5,633 bases of DNA from Candidatus Collierbacteria bacterium (GTDB lineage: Bacteria > Patescibacteriota > Microgenomatia > UBA1400 > MFAQ01), in the NCBI GenBank assembly GCA_023245265.1, contig JAHFKQ010000049.1:1-5633 (forward strand). Direction: 5' to 3'. Both the position numbers and the translations under genes were made by a program. Positions 1 to 5,394 of the stretch are shown piece after piece (the stretch's first letter is position 1; the number at the start of each line of letters is the position of its first letter). Below the pieces are notes generated by a model. The model was given only the letters and a program-made list of their open reading frames with translations, was not told the origin of the DNA and made no database searches.

Positions 1-1301
1 AGGCGACTGTGGAGATAGGTAAAAAGGTCGAGTAAAAACACAGATCCAATCGAGAAAAAGCAAGCATAGGCAAAAGCCAAGGGAGTAGAGAACTTGGTAA
101 AGGGGGAGCGAAAAAGTTCACCCACCAGAGGAATAGCCGCGTTTATGAGTAAACCACCGCCGAGCAAAAAGAAAAGACAACAGAGGAGAATGCCCAGAAG
201 ACTTTTGGTCCAGAAAAACTTTTTGGTGAGAGAGTAGTAGATACCAGTCAGAACGACGCCAAAAATGAGGTAACCCAAAAGACCAACCAGAGGAGAAGCC
301 AGATGACCGCGCCAGACAGAAAGTAAGTAGTCGAATTTGCCGAGACCCGAAAGATCTAGGAAATTAAAGAAAAAACCTTTTAATAAAGCGATGTCGGCTA
401 AATTACCAAACTGTAAATTCCGGTAAAAAGTTTCCGGAGAAGAGAGCAAATTTATCTTGGCCAGTTCGCCGACATGACCATTGGTAAGGACAAAAAAGAC
501 GACCGGAAAAAACCAATAAAGTTGGGGAATTAAAATAGCAAAAAAAGATTTGAGGATTTTTTTAAAAGAATTTTTCTTGTTTTTGGGGGAGTAAAAAACC
601 TCGCTAAAAATGGGGATAAGTAAAAGTGAGAAAACGACAAAGACAGTTTCGACATAAAAAGAGGGAGCGGAAATAAGTGACACTATATAAATGGCTAGAA
701 GGGAGGTCCACTCGGGCTTTTCCAGATAGCCGGTAAGAAAATAGAGCAACCAGGGAAAGGCGGCATAAAAGTAGGTAAAAGACTCGAAAGGAGTAAAAAA
801 TGTTTGCACTGTGGAGAGATTCAGAAGATAGAACAAACCACCGAGAAAAGAAGCATATTGAGTAGTCCTAGAGTCTAAGAGATTTTTGAAAAGACGACGG
901 TCGAGAAAAAGATAGACTCCGAGAGGTCCGAGAACTAAAGGGAGAAATGTCAGGAGATAGCGAATAGTCGAAAAAGGGAGAGAGGGTATCAGTGATAAAA
1001 GATAAATAACTAGGACTCGGGGTAAGTCCGCGGCATGGGCCATACCGCCTAAAAGTCCGAGCGATTGGTATTCCTGCCAGACGGAAAAAAGGGCGCGCCG
1101 AAGATTTAAAATAGGATTTAATTCGGAAGATAAATTGTCCCAACCGAGGAGCATAGTGCCCGGCTCGTAATTGAGGAAAGCAATAAAAAGAGTGAGGAGA
1201 ATGAGGACAAAAATCGGCCAGGTGTTCCGTAAGATTTTCGGAATTTGCCGGAGCTGGCGGAGGGGGAAACGGTGTTTGGCTTTGGTAATATTCTTCGGCA
1301 C
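1..1301 (-). CDS. Large polytopic membrane protein, probable GT-C-type glycosyltransferase (partial, C-terminus beyond window)
   Basis: An open frame runs from GTG at 1301 to the window edge with no stop (433 codons plus 2 nt), so it is C-terminally truncated by the window. The start is fixed by an in-frame TAA at 1307-1305. The first 27 residues are strongly basic (MPKNITKAKHRFPLRQLRQ...), followed by the first membrane span at about 28-43. About ten further hydrophobic segments follow. After span 1 comes a loop with GWDNLSSE (D55, E60), the place where GT-C enzymes carry their acidic catalytic residues. Near residue 397 is FRSPFTKF, resembling the FR-P-KF element I recall from large GT-C/YfhO/AftD-like proteins. 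If right, it would transfer a sugar from a polyprenyl-phosphate donor outside the membrane. The fold is inference: the polytopic nature is certain, the enzyme class is not. There is no Shine-Dalgarno; an extended -10 sits 5 nt before the GTG. Confidence 0.8.
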   Translation of the reverse strand, partial: MPKNITKAKHRFPLRQLRQIPKILRNTWPIFVLILLTLFIAFLNYEPGTMLLGWDNLSSELNPILNLRRALFSVWQEYQSLGLLGGMAHAADLPRVLVIYLLSLIPSLPFSTIRYLLTFLPLVLGPLGVYLFLDRRLFKNLLDSRTTQYASFLGGLFYLLNLSTVQTFFTPFESFTYFYAAFPWLLYFLTGYLEKPEWTSLLAIYIVSLISAPSFYVETVFVVFSLLLIPIFSEVFYSPKNKKNSFKKILKSFFAILIPQLYWFFPVVFFVLTNGHVGELAKINLLSSPETFYRNLQFGNLADIALLKGFFFNFLDLSGLGKFDYLLSVWRGHLASPLVGLLGYLIFGVVLTGIYYSLTKKFFWTKSLLGILLCCLFFLLGGGLLINAAIPLVGELFRSPFTKFSTPLAFAYACFFSIGSVFLLDLFTYLHSR

Positions 1302-1306
1302 AAATT

Positions 1307-1315
1307 AGTTTAACA
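1307..1315 (-). promoter_or_regulatory. Extended -10 element of the membrane-protein gene (leaderless type)
   Basis: On the minus strand TGTTAAACT (1315-1307) is TGN followed by a 4/6 match to TATAAT. Only AATTT separates it from the GTG at 1301, so transcription would begin at or next to the start codon. No -35 hexamer is visible at the usual spacing, where the terminator stem lies. Confidence rests on three similar elements before other genes in the window. Confidence 0.5.
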
Positions 1316-1325
1316 TTTTGGACAC

Positions 1326-1351
1326 AAAAAACCCCGCCGTGGGCGGGGTTT
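1326..1351 (-). terminator. Rho-independent terminator of the small two-span membrane protein gene
   Basis: On the minus strand AAACCCCGCC, loop CAC and GGCGGGGTTT form a perfect 10-bp stem, and the T-run continues for three more bases (six T in all, 1331-1326). It begins 19 nt after the TAA at 1373-1371. The other strand lacks a T-run after the stem, so the terminator acts on the minus strand. Confidence 0.92.
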
Positions 1352-1370
1352 GAGGGAAAGTGCCGAAGAA

Positions 1371-1655
1371 TTAGTAGCGACTATTTATATCGTCGTACTT
1401 TTCTTTGATTTGAGAAAAAAGATTCGCCGGCAAGATCGAGTAGATGAAGGCCAGACCCAGAAGGATGCTAGCGATGGGTAAGGTCCAGGCGAGTAAGCCG
1501 ATAGCGACCTTGGCGATCACACCGGTAAAGATACAGCCAATGAGGGCCAGCCAGCTGACTTTCCGATTTGATGAGGTGGAATCAATGGGGACCAAATCGG
1601 GGGTAGTGACGGTATATCTCAAGGACTGGTTTGCAGGTTTCCGCGTAGTAGGCAT
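1371..1655 (-). CDS. Small two-span membrane protein of unknown function
   Basis: This is a 94-residue protein. It has a polar N-terminal tail of about 30 residues, two closely spaced hydrophobic segments (about 33-47 and 50-75, separated by K49), and a short charged C-terminal tail ending NSRY. Basic residues at both ends (R5, K6, R31, K32; K84, K86) predict a hairpin with both tails in the cytoplasm. Start choice is strong: AAAGGAG (1668-1662) lies six bases before ATG. A promoter with consensus -35 lies upstream and a perfect terminator downstream, so it is a single-gene transcript. No family is recognised. Its layout would suit a small membrane regulator or a subunit, but nothing in the sequence decides this. 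Confidence 0.85.
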   Translation of the reverse strand: MPTTRKPANQSLRYTVTTPDLVPIDSTSSNRKVSWLALIGCIFTGVIAKVAIGLLAWTLPIASILLGLAFIYSILPANLFSQIKEKYDDINSRY

Positions 1656-1689
1656 GAAAGACTCCTTTGTTAAGGTTTTGAGATGTCCT

Positions 1690-1718
1690 ATAATCCCACG
1701 GTGAGCTTAATTTGTCAA
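1690..1718 (-). promoter_or_regulatory. Sigma-70-type promoter of the two-span membrane protein gene
   Basis: On the minus strand there is a perfect -35 TTGACA (1718-1713), a 17-nt spacer, and -10 GATTAT (1695-1690, 4/6), itself preceded by TGG as an extended -10. The expected start of transcription near 1683 gives a leader of about 28 nt carrying the AAAGGAG ribosome binding site. Confidence 0.75.
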
Positions 1719-1739
1719 GTGTTAGGCACGGATTGGGTC

Positions 1740-1748
1740 TGCTAGAAT
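1740..1748 (+). promoter_or_regulatory. Extended -10 of the plus-strand orphan gene (leaderless type)
   Basis: TGCTAGAAT is TGN plus a 5/6 match to TATAAT. It is followed by AGGGGC and then the GTG start at 1755, so the expected transcript begins at the start codon. AGGGG at 1749-1753 is only one base from GTG, too close for a Shine-Dalgarno. No good -35 is seen at 16-18 nt. A second candidate, TATAAT at 1689-1694 with TTGTTA 16 nt upstream, would give a longer leader. Confidence 0.5.
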
Positions 1749-1754
1749 AGGGGC

Positions 1755-2123
1755 GTGGCAAATACAGAAAATAAAAAAGCCTTGTTGAGCTCGGTCATCT
1801 CCGGGGAACTAGGCGAGATGAAAAGTAAATTTGAGTTCTGGCAAGTGCCGAGCACAGAAGCCGGGACACTATGGCAGGCTAATGATAACTTGAAACTAGA
1901 AGATGTCTTGGCCATGATAGATCCGAATGACCCCGAATTAAAAACCTCGGAACTGGGCATTCTTTTTGGTATCGGTTGGGAGTTTGTCTGGGGCGAAAAA
2001 CCACCGGAAATTGTGACCGAGTTACGGGAGATTGTGAGAACGAAAGCCAAGTTTGCTTTGCCGATGACCGAGCATGAGCGGCTATGGTACCGACTGATTG
2101 TGGCCGATACGGATATGTTTTAG
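1755..2123 (+). CDS. Acidic soluble protein of unknown function, 122 residues
   Basis: This is the only plus-strand gene in the window. It starts with GTG at 1755, the first possible start after an in-frame TAG at 1743-1745. The product is rich in Asp and Glu, has no signal peptide or membrane span, and contains five Trp (W29, W40, W75, W79, W111). It looks like a compact alpha/beta cytoplasmic domain, with GILFGIGWEFVWG at 68-80 as hydrophobic core and a C-terminal part EHERLWYRLIVADTDMF. There are no cysteines and no recognised catalytic motif. Its stop overlaps the stop of the convergent kinase gene by 4 nt. Codon choice looks normal. No family is recognised. Coding status is supported by the start context, composition and lack of a competing frame, but not by homology. 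Confidence 0.75.
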   Translation: MANTENKKALLSSVISGELGEMKSKFEFWQVPSTEAGTLWQANDNLKLEDVLAMIDPNDPELKTSELGILFGIGWEFVWGEKPPEIVTELREIVRTKAKFALPMTEHERLWYRLIVADTDMF

Positions 2124-2917
2124 TCGGCGGTGATAAGTGTGCCGGTGTGTTTTTGACCCAGGATAGCTCGCTTAAGTTCACCCGGTTTTTGACCATCAAT
2201 GATGAGAGTTTCAATCCCCTTTTTGGCTAAGGCCACACTTTCTTCCACCTTGTGAAGCATACCGCCGGTAACATCGGTCTTGGCCGAACCGGTAATGAAT
2301 TTTTTTAAGCGGGTGAAAGACTTTGGAGTGATGGTCGGAATGGTTTGGTGACGATCGTCATAAACGCCGTCACTATCACCACAAAAAAGGAGATTGATTT
2401 GAGAGTATTTTTTGGCTAACTTGGTGGCTAAAAGAGCTAAAGTTTTTTCCGAGGAATAGATACAAAAACCCTGCTTCAGGTCGAAAATAATATCACCGTA
2501 AAGGATAGGGAGATAGCCTAAGTGAAGTGCATGAAGGACCGGGGCTAAGTGGGTTGAGGAGATTTTTTGGGACCGGGTCAGAAAAAGACTGGCGGGTGAG
2601 AAAGAAACGGCCGGCAATTTTTCCGCCAAAAAATGTTGGATCACAATTCTATTTATCTGCACCGCGGCATCGGCGACGAGGGGAAGGCCAGCAAAACTTT
2701 GCCGGTCGGTGAGGCCATCCTTGGTCTTAAATTTGGCGGCGGGGGTGTGAGCGAAAGAGCCACTGCCATGGGCAAGAATAATATCGCCATCAAAATTTTT
2801 TTCAGCCGATTTAATTTCTCGGGCGAGGCGAGCGATGACCTCGGGACGGGCGGTGTAATCACTAGACTTATCGGTAATTAAACTACCACCCAGTTTGATG
2901 AGCAAAAGCTTTTTCAT
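2120..2917 (-). CDS. Isopentenyl phosphate kinase
   Basis: The enzyme phosphorylates isopentenyl phosphate with ATP to isopentenyl diphosphate, the last step of the archaeal-type (alternative) mevalonate route; it is cytoplasmic. The 265 residues match the family length and show the amino-acid-kinase fold motifs in order. These are the nucleotide-binding KLGGSLITDK (8-17), HGSGSFAH (50-57, with H57 at the place of the family's phosphate-contacting His), YGDIIFD (140-146), GDSDGVYD (180-187) and DVTGGMLHK (215-223). Differences from archaeal enzymes recalled from memory are SFAH for the usual FGH, and SSEK (155-158) where SGDD is common. The gene lies 26 nt downstream of the glycosyltransferase, so an operon is likely, but TGCTAAACT 7 nt before the ATG may be its own promoter. 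There is no good Shine-Dalgarno (only AGGG, 3 nt away). Its TAA overlaps the TAG of the convergent gene. A related kinase of another substrate is less likely. Confidence 0.93.
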   Translation of the reverse strand: MKKLLLIKLGGSLITDKSSDYTARPEVIARLAREIKSAEKNFDGDIILAHGSGSFAHTPAAKFKTKDGLTDRQSFAGLPLVADAAVQINRIVIQHFLAEKLPAVSFSPASLFLTRSQKISSTHLAPVLHALHLGYLPILYGDIIFDLKQGFCIYSSEKTLALLATKLAKKYSQINLLFCGDSDGVYDDRHQTIPTITPKSFTRLKKFITGSAKTDVTGGMLHKVEESVALAKKGIETLIIDGQKPGELKRAILGQKHTGTLITAD

Positions 2918-2926
2918 AAACCCTAG

Positions 2927-2935
2927 TTTAGCACT
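2927..2935 (-). promoter_or_regulatory. Extended -10-like element before the isopentenyl phosphate kinase
   Basis: On the minus strand TGCTAAACT (2935-2927) differs in one base from the element before the gene starting at 1301. AGGGTTT then leads directly to the ATG at 2917. Transcription from it would start at about the ATG. It lies within the 26-nt gap after the glycosyltransferase stop, so it would be an internal promoter. No -35 is seen. Confidence 0.4.
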
Positions 2936-2943
2936 GAGAGAGT

Positions 2944-4206
2944 TTAGCGACGGGCGAGGAGAGTCCCGGCCGGGGAGGACTGGTGACTTGCGAAAAGAGC
3001 AAGGTAGAGGGCTCCTTGGCGGTTAAAGTTTCTTTGGGCCGACATGGTTTGGGAAAGCTCAGTCAATTTATTCATGCGAGATTTCTTGGACAAAGTGTCT
3101 TTGAGGCTTTGGCGAATGGAGTCCGTAGTTAAACCAAACGAGGCCGGAGAGTAGTTTGCCAGCGGCTCAGAAACGATAAACGGTTTGCGGTAAGCGATAG
3201 CAAGAGATAAAGGTCCCGAAGCACTCATAAAAGTACGGTACGGGAAGACAACCAAATCGGCGGCGGAGTAAAACGACTTGATACGAGTGTCCGGAACGAA
3301 GCCGGTGTGGATGATGTTGGGATTATTATCGATGGCTTTGTATAAATTTTTGTAGAAATGACGATAGTGATGCTTTTGGCCTTGGGTCTGATTTTCACCA
3401 CCGGCCAGAATTAGACGGACTTTTTTCTTGCCGACCAATAAGGGCTTTTTGAAAGCTTTGACGATGAGGTCGGAGCCTTTGTAATGGGATAAGTAACCAA
3501 AACAGAGAACGAAAAGATGACGGGAATCTAAATTTAATCTAGACTGGGCCAGTTTTTTCTCGATGGCTTTTTTGGGATATAAGCCGTGGGGAATGGCAGT
3601 GGCCTTCATGCCGGGAACTATGAGGTTAAAACGATCGGCCAGATTTTGTTCGAGAGTCACAATTTTGTGAGAAGCGAAACCAAGCCACCGGAAGTAGGCG
3701 ATGAGTAAGCGATTGTAAAGATTTAAATGCTTATTCTTGTCAATGCCGGTGTGAGTAGCCAGGTCGGTTAGGTCAGAGACGACTTGATGAACGACGGTGA
3801 CGAGTCGTTTGCCGGCTAGTTTTAAGATAGATAAATATAAAGGCAGAAGCCCGGTGGTGAACAAGTCGCCGAAGGCGGCAAACTCGAAGCCCAGTAAAAT
3901 ATTTTTGACCTGGTCAAACTTGAGGAGAGCTTGGGTAAGAGGAAAGTAAAAACTCAGGAGAGATCGTTCCCAACAACGGATAACCAAAATGCCTTTTTCG
4001 AGATAAGTTTCCGGTTCATCGGTGATATTGGCTAAAACGATGATCTTGCGGAGGGGGTCGGCCTTTCTGATGGCCAGTAAACTATTCTTGGTATAGGTCG
4101 CCAGACCGCCACCGGTGTGGGTGGTTTTTTGGTCCGGATAGGTGGAGATGACAAGAAGACTATCGGGGCGGTTGAAGGCACTAAGTTGTAAGGCCGTGAG
4201 TTTCAT
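2944..4206 (-). CDS. GT4-like (GT-B fold) glycosyltransferase
   Basis: This 420-residue cytoplasmic protein has the two-domain GT-B pattern. The N-terminal Rossmann half holds LLVISTYP (17-24), the glycine-rich GGGLATYT (32-39) and VVHQVV (138-143). The linker strand IPHGLY (205-210) leads into the C-terminal nucleotide-sugar half, with FGYLSHYKGSDL (236-247), RLILAGG (264-270), HTGFVPD (300-306), SAADLVVFPYR (314-324) and SGPLSLAIAYRKPFIVSE (330-347). This is the family layout, probably building an envelope glycan or glycolipid. The usual E-x7-E of GT4 enzymes is not present: the matching positions are S328 and A336, so donor or activity may differ. The stop is 26 nt before the kinase gene. 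There is no Shine-Dalgarno; a promoter lies 11 nt before the ATG. Donor and acceptor cannot be read from the sequence. Confidence 0.9.
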   Translation of the reverse strand: MKLTALQLSAFNRPDSLLVISTYPDQKTTHTGGGLATYTKNSLLAIRKADPLRKIIVLANITDEPETYLEKGILVIRCWERSLLSFYFPLTQALLKFDQVKNILLGFEFAAFGDLFTTGLLPLYLSILKLAGKRLVTVVHQVVSDLTDLATHTGIDKNKHLNLYNRLLIAYFRWLGFASHKIVTLEQNLADRFNLIVPGMKATAIPHGLYPKKAIEKKLAQSRLNLDSRHLFVLCFGYLSHYKGSDLIVKAFKKPLLVGKKKVRLILAGGENQTQGQKHHYRHFYKNLYKAIDNNPNIIHTGFVPDTRIKSFYSAADLVVFPYRTFMSASGPLSLAIAYRKPFIVSEPLANYSPASFGLTTDSIRQSLKDTLSKKSRMNKLTELSQTMSAQRNFNRQGALYLALFASHQSSPAGTLLARR

Positions 4207-4216
4207 GTAGTCTTAT

Positions 4217-4245
4217 AATATATCACATTGAGGCTAAAAAAGCAA
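4217..4245 (-). promoter_or_regulatory. Promoter of the glycosyltransferase-kinase pair (near-leaderless)
   Basis: On the minus strand TTGCTT (4245-4240) is followed by a 17-nt spacer that ends in TGA, then TATATT (4222-4217, 5/6 match). The expected transcription start leaves only about 4 nt before the ATG at 4206. The -35 lies inside the T-rich tail of the upstream terminator, so the two signals are packed together. An alternative -10, TATAAG, begins closer to the ATG. Confidence 0.65.
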
Positions 4246-4246
4246 G

Positions 4247-4274
4247 AAAAAGCCCCCCGTAAAAACGGGGGGCT
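4247..4274 (-). terminator. Rho-independent terminator of the four-cysteine membrane protein gene
   Basis: On the minus strand AGCCCCCCGT, loop TTTT and ACGGGGGGCT form a perfect 10-bp stem. It is followed by TTTT at 4250-4247 and then CTTGCTTTTTT. It begins 17 nt after the TAG at 4294-4292. The plus strand has no T-run after the stem. Confidence 0.93.
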
Positions 4275-4291
4275 GGGAGAGAAAGGGGAAG

Positions 4292-5257
4292 CTATTCACC
4301 GATTGAGATGACCCCGATATTGAGGTCTTTGGCCACTTCTTCGTTGCTCAGGCTCTTAGCGAAGAGATAAAAGCGGGTCCCGGCTGGGTACGGGAAGGAA
4401 TCGATGGCATCGTGGTAGCGGACAGCTTGGCCATCTGGGTAGATAGCCACGAAGTCGCAGCCAGCTTTGCCGGGTGCGCCAACGAAGGAACCATCGGGCT
4501 GAATGACACCGGCCGGGTTGGACATCGAAACTGTGACGAAGGGGCAGACCAGATTGGTGTCGTCTGCTTCCAAGGCCCAAGCCGGTTTGATGCCGGCGTC
4601 GTAGGTCCACAAGGCGAAAGGAGTGATGACGCGGATGTCATGGAAGGGTTTATCCGGCTGGATATCCCAATTTTGCCACTTCTTGTCGGCCGACTGGAAG
4701 AGAATGGTGTGTTTGACCTTGAGGTCGGAGACGACACCGCAAGTCCAGATATTGCCCTGCTCGGCCACAAATTTGTCCTTCATCTCGAAAACCGAGTGCA
4801 GATCACCGGGCTCAGAAGGAACGACTACCACTTCTGCGTAATTGAAGGCAGTCTGGTCGAAAATCGGGTCGGCGGGGTCGATTTCATAGACCAAGCCTTT
4901 GGCAAAAGCATCGAGCCAGGGGCCATTGACCGGGAAGCATTCGGGAAGGGCGCTGGTAGGGACGAAGTTTGTCTCTGCAGAGCCCGAGTTCGTGACGATC
5001 AAGTCAGGGGCGGCTTCGGTTTGGACGGTGGCCGGGTTCCCGTAGGGGAACATCATGCCAGGACCCATATTGGTCCGATTGAAGTTCGCGAGCAGAAAGC
5101 CAATGACGAACAAGAGGCCAGCGACGACCATCACCATGACGGCGACGAGGCCCTTTTCAAACTTGCGTTCCGGGGCTAAAAAGGCCCGGACGAGCAAAAC
5201 GAGGCCGACCAACAAAAAGATGGCGGCCAAAGCATAAAAAACGAGTATCGCAATCAT
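4292..5257 (-). CDS. Membrane-anchored exported protein of unknown function with two N-terminal spans and four cysteines
   Basis: This 321-residue protein has a hydrophobic span at about 2-26, a basic loop (RAFLAPERKFEKG) and a second span at about 36-57. The positive-inside rule puts the loop in the cytoplasm and the remaining 260 residues outside. A low-complexity linker rich in Gly, Pro, Thr and Ser (about 60-100) leads to a globular domain. That domain has four Cys (C107, C173, C238, C267), enough for two disulfides, and many Trp, Asp and Pro. No catalytic motif or family is recognised. The start is well supported: AAAGGAG (5270-5264) is six bases before ATG. A perfect terminator follows, so the gene has its own 3' end. 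By eye it is richer in G+C than the glycosyltransferase and membrane-protein genes to its left, which may mean high expression. The long open frame on the opposite strand is a composition shadow. Confidence 0.88.
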   Translation of the reverse strand: MIAILVFYALAAIFLLVGLVLLVRAFLAPERKFEKGLVAVMVMVVAGLLFVIGFLLANFNRTNMGPGMMFPYGNPATVQTEAAPDLIVTNSGSAETNFVPTSALPECFPVNGPWLDAFAKGLVYEIDPADPIFDQTAFNYAEVVVVPSEPGDLHSVFEMKDKFVAEQGNIWTCGVVSDLKVKHTILFQSADKKWQNWDIQPDKPFHDIRVITPFALWTYDAGIKPAWALEADDTNLVCPFVTVSMSNPAGVIQPDGSFVGAPGKAGCDFVAIYPDGQAVRYHDAIDSFPYPAGTRFYLFAKSLSNEEVAKDLNIGVISIGE

Positions 5258-5263
5258 GTTTAT

Positions 5264-5295
5264 CTCCTTTGAGTCTGATTCCCTCCAAAGGAGGG
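5264..5295 (-). promoter_or_regulatory. Possible RNA switch: hairpin competing with a Shine-Dalgarno-masking hairpin
   Basis: In the minus-strand leader, CCCTCC-TTT-GGAGGG (5295-5281) forms a tight 6-bp hairpin. The CTCCTTTG inside it (5293-5286) is also exactly complementary to CAAAGGAG (5271-5264), which contains the Shine-Dalgarno of the gene starting at 5257. The two pairings share bases and exclude each other, so one exposes and the other hides the ribosome binding site. No T-run follows, so this is not a terminator. The pairing is seen; the regulation is inferred. Confidence 0.4.
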
Positions 5296-5324
5296 TGGGG
5301 TGAAATAGCTTTTCAAGGAACTTC

Positions 5325-5342
5325 GTAGAACTTAAAGTCTAC
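5325..5342. promoter_or_regulatory. Imperfect dyad in the intergenic region, possible operator
   Basis: GTAGAACTTAAAGTCTAC has 14 of 18 positions symmetric, with GTAGA and TCTAC as outer arms and TTAA at the centre. It lies 68 nt upstream of the ATG at 5257, in the 137-nt gap between the two surface-protein genes. No clear promoter hexamers are seen beside it, so its role is a guess. Confidence 0.2.
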
Positions 5343-5394
5343 TCTCTGGACTCGTAGTTAGGACGAGCACAGAGGTAAATTTCAAGGATGACGA

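Larger units (their letters stand above)
1290..1371. repeat. Perfect 12-bp inverted repeat flanking the terminator
   Basis: The plus strand reads ATTCTTCGGCAC at 1290-1301 and its exact reverse complement GTGCCGAAGAAT at 1360-1371, with 58 nt between the arms. In a minus-strand transcript the first arm starts at the last base of the TAA stop of the upstream small gene. The second arm starts exactly at the GTG start codon of the membrane protein. The intrinsic terminator lies between the arms. A read-through RNA could fold into an outer stem hiding the GTG. Confidence 0.75.

Noticed and set aside
868..1303. Two short minus-strand frames starting at 1143 and 1303
   Set aside because: Both are out-of-frame readings, rich in Ser, Pro, Leu and Arg, of the long membrane-protein frame that starts with GTG at 1301 and runs unbroken to the window edge.
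1444..1704. 86-codon plus-strand frame
   Set aside because: It is antisense to the two-span membrane protein and its promoter, without its own start signals.
2125..2154. Possible plus-strand terminator after the orphan gene (CGGC ... GCCG then T5)
   Set aside because: The stem is only 4 bp with a 12-nt loop, and several bases separate it from the T-run. It lies in the kinase coding region.
1742..2214. Two minus-strand frames antisense to the orphan gene
   Set aside because: Both are rich in Ser, Pro and Thr, have no ribosome binding site, and run through the convergent junction. The plus-strand reading is more protein-like and has a start signal.
2527..2881. Short frames on both strands inside the kinase gene
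   Set aside because: The isopentenyl phosphate kinase motifs fix the true frame; the others are shadows.
4412..5179. 255-codon open frame on the plus strand
   Set aside because: It is antisense to the 321-residue membrane protein, has no ribosome binding site, and has the Asp, Gly, Arg and His-rich make-up typical of a shadow of a G+C-rich gene. The minus-strand gene has spans, a Shine-Dalgarno and a terminator.
5351..5367. Hairpin CTCGT / ACGAG after the surface-protein gene
   Set aside because: It is a 5-bp stem with a 7-nt loop and no T-run, too weak for a terminator.
5311..5388. Direct repeat TTTCAAGGA at 5311-5319 and 5380-5388
   Set aside because: It is only two 9-nt copies with no clear relation to a promoter; it could be chance.
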